From the NCBI GenBank assembly GCA_016717705.1, contig JADKFD010000002.1:1-64000 (forward strand): a stretch of DNA of 64,000 bases, written 5' to 3'. Position 1 is the first letter of the stretch; each line of letters starts with the position of its first letter. The DNA is from Rhodanobacteraceae bacterium. Lineage in GTDB: Bacteria > Pseudomonadota > Gammaproteobacteria > Xanthomonadales > SZUA-5. Positions 35,285-44,400 of this stretch are shown here, in pieces. Position numbers and translations under genes: made by a program. The notes under the pieces are model-generated. The model was not told the DNA's origin. It saw only the letters and a program-made list of their open reading frames with translations, and did not search any database.

Positions 35285-36652
35285 ATGACTGCTCCATTGT
35301 CCCTCGACGCCCTCAAGGCTGCCGTCGCCGCCGGCCGCATCGACACCGTGGTCGCGGCCATCGTCGACATGCAGGGTCGTCTGGTCGGCAAGCGCTTCCA
35401 GGCCGAGTACTTCCTCGACAGTGCCATCGATGAGACCCACGGCTGCAATTACCTGCTGGCCGACGACATCGACATGGAGCCGGTGCCCGGCTACGCGGCT
35501 GCCAGCTGGAGCAAGGGCTACGGTGACTTCGTCATGAAGCCGGACCTGACGACCTTGCGGTTGACGCCATGGTTGCCGGGAACGGCGCTGGTGTTGTGCG
35601 ACGTGCAGGACCACCACCATCATGATCTGCCGCACAGCCCGCGCGGCATGCTCAAGCGGCAGATCGCGCGTCTGCGTGAGCGCGGGTGGGCTGGCATGTT
35701 TGCCTCGGAACTGGAGTTCTACCTGTTCGATGACAGCTATGGCGAGGCGCGCGCCAAGCGCTACCACCAGCCGCGCACGTCGGGTGCCTACATCCAGGAT
35801 TACCACGTGCTGCAGACCAGCCGCGAAGAACCGGCGTTGCGCGCGATGCGCACCGGATTGCAGGCGGCCGGGATTCCGGTCGAGTGCTCCAAGGGCGAGT
35901 GGGGACCGGGCCAGGAAGAAATCAACGTGCGCTATGCCGACGCGCTGACTTCGGCCGACCGTCACGTGATCATGAAGAACGCCTGCAAGGAGATCGCCGA
36001 CCAGCAGGGCAAGTCGATCACCTTCATGGCCAAATGGCGCTATGACCTCGCCGGCTCCAGCAGCCACATCCACAATTCGCTGTGGGACGAGGGCGGCCAA
36101 AAGGCGCTGTTCTTTGACCCTGACCAGCCCTATGGCATGTCCAGGCTGATGCAGTCCTGGGTTGCCGGACAACTCAAGTACGCGCGCGACATCACCTGGT
36201 TCCTGGCGCCCTACATCAATTCCTACAAGCGCTTCCAGGCCGGCACCTTCGCGCCGACCAAGGCGATCTGGAGCCGCGACAACCGCACCGCCGGTTTCCG
36301 CCTGTGCGGCGAAGGCGGCAAGGGCATCCGCATCGAATGCCGCATCGGCGGCGCCGATCTGAACCCTTACCTGGCGTATTCCGGCCTGATCATCGCCGGT
36401 CTGGCTGGCATCGATGAAGACCTGAGTCTGGCCGCGCCGTTCGAGGGCGATGCCTACGCCGGCGCGCACCTCGCGGAGGTGCCCAAGACGCTGCGCGATG
36501 CGGCATCGGCCATGCGCCAGTCGAACTTGTTGCGCGAAGCCCTGGGCGATGCGGTGGTCGATCACTACAGCCACACCGCCGACTGGGAGCAGTTCGAATA
36601 CGACCGCCGCGTCACCGACTGGGAGCTGATGCGTGGCTTCGAGCAGTACTAG
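35285..36652 (+). CDS. Glutamine synthetase-family gamma-glutamyl-amine ligase
   Basis: A 455-residue protein of the glutamine-synthetase superfamily but not GlnA. N-terminal beta-grasp (IVDMQGRLVGKRFQAEYFLD); catalytic domain with MFASELEFYLFDDSY, GEWGPGQEEINVRY (Glu ligands), SSSHIHNSLWDEGG, and SYKRFQAGTFAPTKAIWSRDNRTAGFRL, IRIECRIGGADLNPYLAYSGLI. Members of this group glutamylate amines: Pseudomonas IpuC (isopropylamine), PuuA (putrescine) and Streptomyces GlnA4 (ethanolamine). Between an ethanolamine-type permease and the two dehydrogenases, an amino-alcohol or amine substrate is likely. ATG 35285. Confidence 0.92.
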   Translation: MTAPLSLDALKAAVAAGRIDTVVAAIVDMQGRLVGKRFQAEYFLDSAIDETHGCNYLLADDIDMEPVPGYAAASWSKGYGDFVMKPDLTTLRLTPWLPGTALVLCDVQDHHHHDLPHSPRGMLKRQIARLRERGWAGMFASELEFYLFDDSYGEARAKRYHQPRTSGAYIQDYHVLQTSREEPALRAMRTGLQAAGIPVECSKGEWGPGQEEINVRYADALTSADRHVIMKNACKEIADQQGKSITFMAKWRYDLAGSSSHIHNSLWDEGGQKALFFDPDQPYGMSRLMQSWVAGQLKYARDITWFLAPYINSYKRFQAGTFAPTKAIWSRDNRTAGFRLCGEGGKGIRIECRIGGADLNPYLAYSGLIIAGLAGIDEDLSLAAPFEGDAYAGAHLAEVPKTLRDAASAMRQSNLLREALGDAVVDHYSHTADWEQFEYDRRVTDWELMRGFEQY

Positions 36653-36672
36653 AAGTGGTTGCCGTTGCCCTG

Positions 36673-36741
36673 GTAGAGCGGAGCTTGCTCCGCTGCTCCT
36701 TTTGGGGTCGACCTCGAAGCAGCGGAGCAAGCTCCGCTCCA
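36673..36741. repeat. Hairpin repeat, GGAGCGGAGCTTGCTCCGCT type, copy 1
   Basis: TAGAGCGGAGCTTGCTCCGCT and, inverted, AGCGGAGCAAGCTCCGCTC each form an internal palindrome (GGAGC..GCTCC), and pair with each other around GACCTC. This is the first of two related hairpins in the 277-bp gap between the GS-like and ALDH genes. Confidence 0.75.
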
Positions 36742-36804
36742 CAAGATCAAGCGCCCTTGCAGCGAAAACCAGCGCAGCACACTGACCCACGAGACAAGGA
36801 TTTT

Positions 36805-36890
36805 CAGCTGAGGTAGAGCGGAGCTTGCTCCGCGGCTTTTCAACACACTCCCCCTGAAGCGGTGGACCGAGCTTCGCTCTACCTCAGCTG
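36805..36890. repeat. Hairpin repeat, copy 2, with 16-bp perfect ends
   Basis: CAGCTGAGGTAGAGCG and CGCTCTACCTCAGCTG are perfect 16-bp inverted repeats. The left arm continues as GAGCTTGCTCCGC, shared with copy 1. It sits 40 bp upstream of the aldehyde dehydrogenase start, where it may attenuate or stabilise the message. Confidence 0.75.
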
Positions 36891-36929
36891 ATTTGCCCGC
36901 CCCAACCGACTCTTCCACTGAATATCTTC

Positions 36930-38321
36930 ATGATCGCACGCATTCAATTGATCTCACCGGTTGACGGCAGCATCTACGTCGAGCGCGACGTCGCGAGCGA
37001 CGGCGCCATCGCTTCTGCGCTGGAGTCCGCACAGCTCGCCCAGCGCGCGTGGAAACAGACGCCCCTGGCCGAACGCGCGGCGTACTGCAGCGCGACCGTC
37101 GATGCCATGCTGTCGATGCACGGCGAGATTGTTCCCGAACTGGCCTGGCAGATGGGTCGGCCGATCCGCTATGGCGCTGGTGAGCTGCGCGGCTTCAGCG
37201 ATCGCGCCAGGCACATGATCGCGATCGCCCCCGACGCGCTGGCCGATGTGCTGCCGACGCCCATCGACGGCTTCAAGCGCTATATCCGCCGCGAGCCGCT
37301 CGGCACCGTGCTGGTGATTGCGCCATGGAACTACCCCTACCTGACCGCGGTGAACGCGGTCATTCCGGCGCTGATGGCCGGAAACGCAGTGATCCTCAAG
37401 CACGCCACGCAGACCTTGCTGGTCGGCGAGCGCTTTGCTGCGGCATTCGCGGCGGCCGGGCTTCCGGCCGGGCTGTTCCACAATCTGTTGCTGAGCCATA
37501 CGCAAACCGCGCAGATCATCGAGTCCAGGCGTGTGCATCAGGTCAATTTCACCGGCTCGGTGGCTGGTGGTCGCGCGATCGCGCAAGCGGCCGCGGCTGG
37601 CTTCCTCGGCGTCGGACTGGAACTGGGCGGCAAGGATCCGGCCTATGTGCGAGCCGATGCCGACATCGCGCATGCGGTCGAGAACCTGGTCGATGGCAGT
37701 TTCTTCAATTCCGGGCAAAGCTGCTGCGGAATCGAGCGCATTTACGTCCACCAGCATGTGTATGCCGAGTTCGTCGAACGCTTCCAGGTTCTGACCCATG
37801 ACTACGTGCTGGGCAATCCACTCGATCCGGCGACCACGCTCGGCCCGCTGGTCAAGCCGGCCGCAGCCGAATTCGTGCGCAGCGAGATCCGCGCCGCGGT
37901 AGGGCAGGGCGCGCGCACACTGATCGATCCCAGGCACTTCGCCGCCGACGCGCCCGGCAGTGCCTACATGGCGCCGCAGGTGGTGGTCGACGTCGATCAC
38001 CGCATGTCGCTGATGCGCGAAGAAAACTTCGGCCCGGTGGTGGGCATCATGGCGGTCCGCGACGACGCCGAAGCGGTGGCGCTGATGAACGACAGTGCTT
38101 ACGGCCTGACGGCGTCGATCTGGACCCCTGATCTGGATGCGGCCGAGAGCATTGGCCAGCAACTCGATACCGGCACCGTGTTCGCCAACCGTTGCGACTA
38201 TCTCGATCCAGCCCTGGCCTGGACCGGCGTCAAGGACACCGGGCGCGGCGCGACGCTGTCGTCGATCGGCTATGAGCACCTGACCCGCCCGAAATCCTTC
38301 CACCTGCGTCAGCGCACCTGA
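36930..38321 (+). CDS. NAD(P)-dependent aldehyde dehydrogenase
   Basis: A 463-residue aldehyde dehydrogenase. Cofactor site IAPWNYPYLTAVNAVIPALMAGNAVILKHA (with the Lys of the NAD(P) pocket), FTGSVAGGRAI, general base in GLELGGKDPAYV, catalytic cysteine in FFNSGQSCCGIERIYV, and EENFGPVVGI. In the cluster it would oxidise the aldehyde from the alcohol dehydrogenase step, probably a gamma-glutamyl aldehyde, to the acid. Eight bases separate it from the next gene, so the two are co-transcribed. Substrate inferred from context only. Confidence 0.95.
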   Translation: MIARIQLISPVDGSIYVERDVASDGAIASALESAQLAQRAWKQTPLAERAAYCSATVDAMLSMHGEIVPELAWQMGRPIRYGAGELRGFSDRARHMIAIAPDALADVLPTPIDGFKRYIRREPLGTVLVIAPWNYPYLTAVNAVIPALMAGNAVILKHATQTLLVGERFAAAFAAAGLPAGLFHNLLLSHTQTAQIIESRRVHQVNFTGSVAGGRAIAQAAAAGFLGVGLELGGKDPAYVRADADIAHAVENLVDGSFFNSGQSCCGIERIYVHQHVYAEFVERFQVLTHDYVLGNPLDPATTLGPLVKPAAAEFVRSEIRAAVGQGARTLIDPRHFAADAPGSAYMAPQVVVDVDHRMSLMREENFGPVVGIMAVRDDAEAVALMNDSAYGLTASIWTPDLDAAESIGQQLDTGTVFANRCDYLDPALAWTGVKDTGRGATLSSIGYEHLTRPKSFHLRQRT

Positions 38322-38329
38322 GTGAACCG

Positions 38330-39496
38330 ATGAGCCCCAAAGCCAACTGGAACTACCCGACCGCGGTCAAATTCGGCGCCGGCCGGATCAAGGAATTGGC
38401 CGAGCATTGCCGAGCACTGGGCATGCGCCGGCCGCTGCTGGTGACCGATGCCGGCCTGGCGCAGACGCCAATGGCGCAACAGGTATTGCGCGACCTCGAC
38501 GATGCGGGCCTGGGCGCCGCGCTGTTCAGCGATATCCGGCCCAATCCGGTCGGCGCCAATCTGGAAGCCGGCGTCGCCGCCTACCGCAGCGGCGGCCACG
38601 ATGGTGTGGTGGCCTTCGGCGGCGGCAGCGGTGTCGACATGGGCAAGCTGATCGCCTTCATGTCCGGCCAGACGCGCCCCGTGTGGGATTTCGAGGACGT
38701 TGGCGACTGGTGGACACGCGCTGATCCGGCCGGCATCGCGCCGATCATCGCGGTACCGACCACCGCCGGCACCGGATCGGAAGTCGGTCGCGCTGGCGTG
38801 ATCACCGAGGAAGCCACGCACACCAAACGCATCATCTTCCACCCGAAGATCATGCCGTCGATCGTCATCTGCGATCCCGAGCTCAGCGTCGGCATGCCGC
38901 CGAAGATCACCGCCGGCACCGGCATGGACGCGCTGTCGCATTGCCTGGAAGCCTATTGCGCGCCGGGATTTCACCCGCTCGCCGACGGCGTCGCGGTCGA
39001 GGGCATGCGCCTGATCGCCAGCGCGCTGCCGCGCGTCATGGCGGTCCCAACCGACATCGACGCCCGCTCCGACATGCTCGCCGCCGCAGCGATGGGCGCG
39101 ACCGCCTTCCAGAAGGGCTTGGGCGGCATGCACGCCCTGGCGCATCCGATCGGAGCTCTGTTTGACACCCATCACGGCATGACCAACGCCACCCTGATGC
39201 CCTATGTGCTGGCCTACAACCGCAGCGCCATCGAGTCGCGGTTGACGCGGCTGGCGGCCTATCTTGGATTGCCGGAGCCCGGCTTCGAGAGTTTTCAGGG
39301 CTTCGTTCTCGCCCTGCGCAGCCGCGTCGGTGTGCCGCACACGCTCGCGGAACTCGGCGTCGATGCCACACGCAGCGAGGAAATCATCGCCATGGCGGTG
39401 CAGGACCCGTCGGCCGGTGGCAATCCGCTGCCGTTCACCGCGGAAGCCGCGCGCAGCATTCTGGGCAAGGCATTTTCAGGGCAGGTCGGCGGCTGA
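38330..39496 (+). CDS. Iron-containing (group III) alcohol dehydrogenase
   Basis: A 388-residue iron-dependent alcohol dehydrogenase. NAD-binding GGGSGVDMGKLIAF; metal region TAGTGMDALSHCLEAYC and HALAHPIGALFDTHHGMTNATLMPYVL, in which the Asp and three His iron ligands lie; GTGSEVGRAGVI. It would oxidise an alcohol to aldehyde, consistent with an amino-alcohol substrate carried as a gamma-glutamyl derivative. Last gene of the 32787-39496 cluster. The frame is intact. Confidence 0.95.
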   Translation: MSPKANWNYPTAVKFGAGRIKELAEHCRALGMRRPLLVTDAGLAQTPMAQQVLRDLDDAGLGAALFSDIRPNPVGANLEAGVAAYRSGGHDGVVAFGGGSGVDMGKLIAFMSGQTRPVWDFEDVGDWWTRADPAGIAPIIAVPTTAGTGSEVGRAGVITEEATHTKRIIFHPKIMPSIVICDPELSVGMPPKITAGTGMDALSHCLEAYCAPGFHPLADGVAVEGMRLIASALPRVMAVPTDIDARSDMLAAAAMGATAFQKGLGGMHALAHPIGALFDTHHGMTNATLMPYVLAYNRSAIESRLTRLAAYLGLPEPGFESFQGFVLALRSRVGVPHTLAELGVDATRSEEIIAMAVQDPSAGGNPLPFTAEAARSILGKAFSGQVGG

Positions 39497-39693
39497 ATAG
39501 CGTCGAGAAACCCCGCGGAAGCAGGCCCGGGACGCGCCCCCAGGCTTGATCAGTGCGGCGAAGGATTTACGCGCAACGTCCCGCGTTTGTTGATCTCCAG
39601 TCTGCGTCCGCCGTCGTCAAGCCGGCGACGGCAACAGAAGCGACGGGGCTACCGCAGTGAGCGGCAACCCATCGTACTGGCCGGTGCCCGCGG

Positions 39694-41346
39694 CTATCGG
39701 CGCCGGAAATGCAGCGTCGCCAGACCCGACAAGGTCAACGCCAACAGCATCAAAGACCAGGTGCTCGCGGCCGGCACCGGGTTCGGCAAGGGCACGACGT
39801 TGATCGGCACCGAAGACTGGCACGGCGGCGGTCGGTTGTCAGGCAGACAGTTGACCACGGTCGGCGGCGTCACGCTGACGATATTGATCACCGTGCCGGG
39901 GGGATCATCGGCAATGATCGCCGTCACCGTATAGATGATCTGGGCGCCAGCCGGGAAACTGGGAATGGTCTCGACGATGGCGCCAACGCCCGATGGATGC
40001 GGACAGGACGCGCCGGCGCAGGTCCAGCTGAACGATGCCACGCCGGCCGGAAGGGGATCGTTGATGGTCACATTGGCCACTGGCAGTGTGCCAGGGTTGC
40101 TCAGGGTGACGGTGTAGATCACCGTGCCGCCCGGAAATACGTCCGTCAAGTTGACTGTTTTTGCCACCGAAATCAGAAAACCACCCGGCACCACTACAGC
40201 GGAAGCACCGGTCGCGATGATCGGGCCGGCGACCTGGGCATTGGCGCGCGCCTCGACCAGATTCAGCGCCTGTCCCATGTTCTCGTCGCTGACCCGAACG
40301 GTGTATTCGGCGTTGCACAGCACCACGTCGTTGGCGGCCAAGGCCCCAGTGCCGTTGCCGGCGAATGGCGCACCGCCCAGTGAGCTTGCTGCGCACACGA
40401 TGGGTGTGTCGATGCGCGTCGGATCCGGCTCCACCAGGCCCACGGCGCTCAGTGCCTGCGCGTTGCCGTTCTTGAGGACAAAGGTGTAGCGCAGGCGATC
40501 GCCGACACTGGCAAAGCCGCTGCCATCGACATCGTCGAGCAGCAACGGGCTCTTGAACACGCGGATCGAGGCGGTGCCGGCCAGATTCAACGTGGCCACG
40601 ACATCGCCACCCTGAACCGGCAGGCCCATGGTGTCGCTGCCGACGACGCGCACGTCGTTGACCACAAAGCCATTGCTGGCGTTGCCTGCGGTGACCGTGT
40701 AGACCCGGTTGCAAACCATGTTGGCGCCGACCGCGAGGGTGGTCTGCGGACAGCTCACACTGCCGGCCAGATCGTTCACTGCCAGCGCCGACAGCGCGAC
40801 CGAACCGAGGTTCAGCACGGTGTAGTGGTAATTCAGGTTTTCGCCGGCGTCCAGCTGGCCATCGCTGTCGCTGTCGCCATGGATCACGCCCGCCATCAGC
40901 ACCACCGCGCCCTGCGCCGGCGTTGCCCGGATTCCGAGGCTGGTGAAACTGGCATGGCGCACCTGCGCCAGTCCGCTGCTGTCACGTGCGGTCGCCGTGA
41001 GACCGATGGAACGCGGACGCGTGTCCGGCGTCACCGCGCGGCCCTGACAAGTTGCCGTGTCGCCGCTGAGCAGTTCTCCGCCCAACGCGAATCCGCGGCC
41101 GGCTGCCGTTGCTGCTGCGCAATTGATCTGGATGTCGGCCGGTGCGCGGATGCGCAAGTCACTCAGCGCCAACGGCCCATCGTTGGCGACGCGAATCGTG
41201 AAGCTGCCGGAATCTCCGGCCACCATGGACGCCATTTGATCGGTGTTGATGCGCAGTCCCGCCGCATTGCCGTCGGTGACCACGAGCAGGCCGATGCTGC
41301 AACCCAGGGCCAGTGCCCATCGCTGTTGCGCTCCAATCCCAGTCAT
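39694..41346 (-). CDS. Secreted DUF11-type repeat protein with IPTL-CTERM-like tail
   Basis: A 550-residue exported protein. The signal peptide is ALALGCSIGLLVVTDGNA (residues ~10-29). The middle has DUF11-like beta-sandwich repeats of the form GSFTIRVANDGPLALSDLRI, LNYHYTVLNLGSVALSALAVND, and GTVIYTVTLSNPGTLPVANVTINDPLP. The C-terminus, PNPVPAASTWSLMLLALTLSGLATLHFRRR, is an IPTL-CTERM-type sorting signal (Pro-rich start, membrane helix, Arg cluster), read by an exosortase-like or rhombosortase-type system in proteobacteria. It follows the giant repeat protein by about 130 bp on the same strand, so the two are probably co-expressed. The giant protein lacks such a tail. No adjacent sorting enzyme was seen. 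Confidence 0.87.
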   Translation of the reverse strand: MTGIGAQQRWALALGCSIGLLVVTDGNAAGLRINTDQMASMVAGDSGSFTIRVANDGPLALSDLRIRAPADIQINCAAATAAGRGFALGGELLSGDTATCQGRAVTPDTRPRSIGLTATARDSSGLAQVRHASFTSLGIRATPAQGAVVLMAGVIHGDSDSDGQLDAGENLNYHYTVLNLGSVALSALAVNDLAGSVSCPQTTLAVGANMVCNRVYTVTAGNASNGFVVNDVRVVGSDTMGLPVQGGDVVATLNLAGTASIRVFKSPLLLDDVDGSGFASVGDRLRYTFVLKNGNAQALSAVGLVEPDPTRIDTPIVCAASSLGGAPFAGNGTGALAANDVVLCNAEYTVRVSDENMGQALNLVEARANAQVAGPIIATGASAVVVPGGFLISVAKTVNLTDVFPGGTVIYTVTLSNPGTLPVANVTINDPLPAGVASFSWTCAGASCPHPSGVGAIVETIPSFPAGAQIIYTVTAIIADDPPGTVINIVSVTPPTVVNCLPDNRPPPCQSSVPINVVPLPNPVPAASTWSLMLLALTLSGLATLHFRRR

Positions 41347-41474
41347 CGCTCATTCCCCTTCTTATTGTGTGTCGCTTCGGGAGTCAGTTTTCAATACAGG
41401 CGGCGTCGGCCCGTCGCATGCCGGATTCGGCATGCGACGGGAACTGCCGTGCCCCAGTTTCGTCAGCGCAGTCA

Positions 41475-44400
41475 TCATTGGAACAGGCTGAAGATGGCAG
41501 TGCTGATGGAAGTCGCCACCTGGTTCTGCGGTCCGGTGCCAGCGGCGGTCGCGGTGTTGTCGACGCGACGGGCGGCGACATCGGCGGCGGTCAAGGTATG
41601 CGTCGCTGCGCACACGATGGAGTCGCCGGGAATCAGCGCAACCGTTTGTTCCGGCTCGAACGGATTGACAAAGATGTCGTCGGCAAACAGCACCCGCAGG
41701 CGGTTGTCGAAGGTGGTCAGCGGGCTGCACGCGAGGTCAGTGACACGCGGATCGAGCAGGCGCACGTTGTTCAGCGGCGTGACGCCCGGATTGCTGATCA
41801 CGAAGTCGTAGTGCAGTACGTCGCCGACATCACCGTAGTTGTTGCCGTTGACATCGACACCCAGCCGCACCGTCTTGACCAGACGAATGATCACGCTGGC
41901 GTTTTCGATCGGCGCACAGGCGTTGGTTCCGAGTGCCTGCGAGCCAGTGATCGCCGCGCCATTGAACAATCCATTGCCCGGTGTGCCGTTGCAGGTGCCA
42001 TTGGCGACACCACCCGCTGCGACTGCGATCGGAATCACCACGGTGTAGCTGTGGCTGGCGCCGGACGGCAGGGCGACGGACGTGGCGGAGAACTGCTCGG
42101 GGAAGCCGTTCACCGGGGCGAACAAGCCGCCGGCCAGCAGCGGATTGAGCGTGCCGCCGCTGGTGGTCACGCGACCGTTGCCGTTGAAGCTCACGCCAAC
42201 TGCCGGATAGTTCAGCGTATCGATCAGGGTGTAGACGCCGGCCGCGCCGCCGACGTTGCTGACCGTGATCAGATAGCTGACGTTGAAGGCATTCGGACCG
42301 GTAGCGGTGACCGACTGCACGGCCTTGCTCAGGCGCAGGCTCATCGTGGGCGTTAGCACGCAAGCCGGCGGCGTCGGGCTGACCGTGCAATTCGGCGGCG
42401 GCAGATCGTTGATCGCCACCGCATTGGCAATCGTCAGCACACCGGCCGGGATCGGATCACTGACCCGGACCGTGAACGTCGCCGATACCGTGCCCGGATT
42501 GCCGCCGCTGGGTGCCGGCACCGTGACCGTGGCATTGCAGGCGGTACCCGCCGGGGCACCGACCGCGCAGGTCCAGGTCGGCGCGCCACCGACGAACACG
42601 GTGTTCGCCGGCACGATCTCGTTGACGATCGTGTTGTTGGCAATCGAGCCGCCGGTGTTGGTCACCACGATGGTGTAGGTCAGATTCTCACCCGGCTGTG
42701 CGATGCCATCGACCGTGATGCTCTCGCCGGTCAGCGTCTTGGCCACCGCCAGGATCGGCGGGCCGAGCGGATGGATCGTGGTGCATGGCGTACACACCGG
42801 ATTCGGATCGCCGCCGCCGGTCGCCACCACGCTGTTGCCGACGGTGCCGGTGGCGTCGGCATTGACCGTCGCCGTGTACTGCACGACGTAGGTGCCAGTC
42901 ACCGCGCCCGTGGGCAGGGTGAAGGTACGCACGTTGCCGGCGCCGCCGAGGGTGAAGCCACCGGTGTTGCTGGTCACCGAGCCGAAACTCAGGTCGCTGT
43001 CCAGCGTATCGGTCAACACCGATGGCGCCGTGGTCGGACCGTTGGTCACCACCAGACTGACCGTGTAGGTGATCGTGTTGCCCGCTGCCACCGTGCTGCC
43101 AGTCGCCGGGTTCGACGACTTGCTGACGGCAATCTGCGGGATCACCGGGTGGCCGGTAGTGCATGGCGTGCACACCGGATCCGGATCACCACCACCGCTA
43201 GCGACCACGCTGTTGCCGACCGTACCGGTGGCGTTGGCGTTGACGGTCGCCGTGTACTGCACGACATAGGTGCCGGTCACCGCGCCGGTCGGCAGGGTGA
43301 AGGTGCGCACGCTGCCAGCGCCGCCGGCGGTGAAGCCGCCGGTGTTGCTGGTCACCGCGACGAAGGTCAGATCGCTGTCCAGCGTGTCGGTCAACACCGT
43401 CGGCGCCGTGGTCGGACCGTTGGTCACGGCCAGACTGACCGTGTAGGTGATCGTGTCACCGGCCAGCACGAGGGTGCCGGAAGCCGGGTTGGACGACTTG
43501 CTGACCGCAATCTGCGGAATCACCGGATGTGTCGTCGTGCATGGCGTGCACACCGGATCCGGATCGCCGCCGCCGGCCGCAACCACGCTGTTGCCAACGC
43601 TGCCGGTGGCATCCGCATTGACCGTCGCGGTGTATTCCACCAGGTAGACACCCGTGACCGCGCCGGTGGGCAAGGTGAAGGTGCGCACGTTGCCTGCGCC
43701 GCCGGCGGTGAAGCCACCGGTGTTGCTGGTCACCGCGACAAAGGTCAGATCGCTGTCCAGGGTATCGGTCAGTACGGTCGGCGCCGTGGTCGGGCCATTG
43801 GTCACATTCACCGCGACGGTGTAGGTGATCGTGGCACCCGCCAGAACGGTCGTGCCGCTGGCCGGATTGGATGCCTTGCTGACGGCGATCTGCGGAATGA
43901 CCGGATGGCCCGTGGTGCACGGCGTGCACGCCGGATCCGGATCACCACCGCCGGCAGCGACCACGCTGTTGCCGACCGTGCCGGTCGCGTTGCCGTTGAC
44001 GGTCGCGGTGTACTGCACGACGTAGGTGCCGGTCACCGCGCCGGTCGGCAGGGTGAAGGTGCGCACATTGCCGGCGCCGCCGGCGGTGAAGCCGCCGGTG
44101 TTGCTGGTCACCGAACCGAAGCTCAGGTCGGCGTCCAGCGTGTCGGTCAGCACCGTCGGCGCCGTGGTCGGGCCGTTGGTCACCGCCAGGCTGACCGTGT
44201 AGGTGATCGTGTCACCGGCCAGAACGGTGGTTCCGGATGCCGGGTTGGACGACTTGCTGACCGCGATCTGCGGAATGACCGGATGGCCCGTGGTGCACGG
44301 CGTGCACACCGGATCCGGATCGCCGCCACCGGCCGCAACCACGCTGTTGCCAACGCTGCCGGTGGCATCCGCATTGACCGTCGCGGTGTATTCCACCAGA

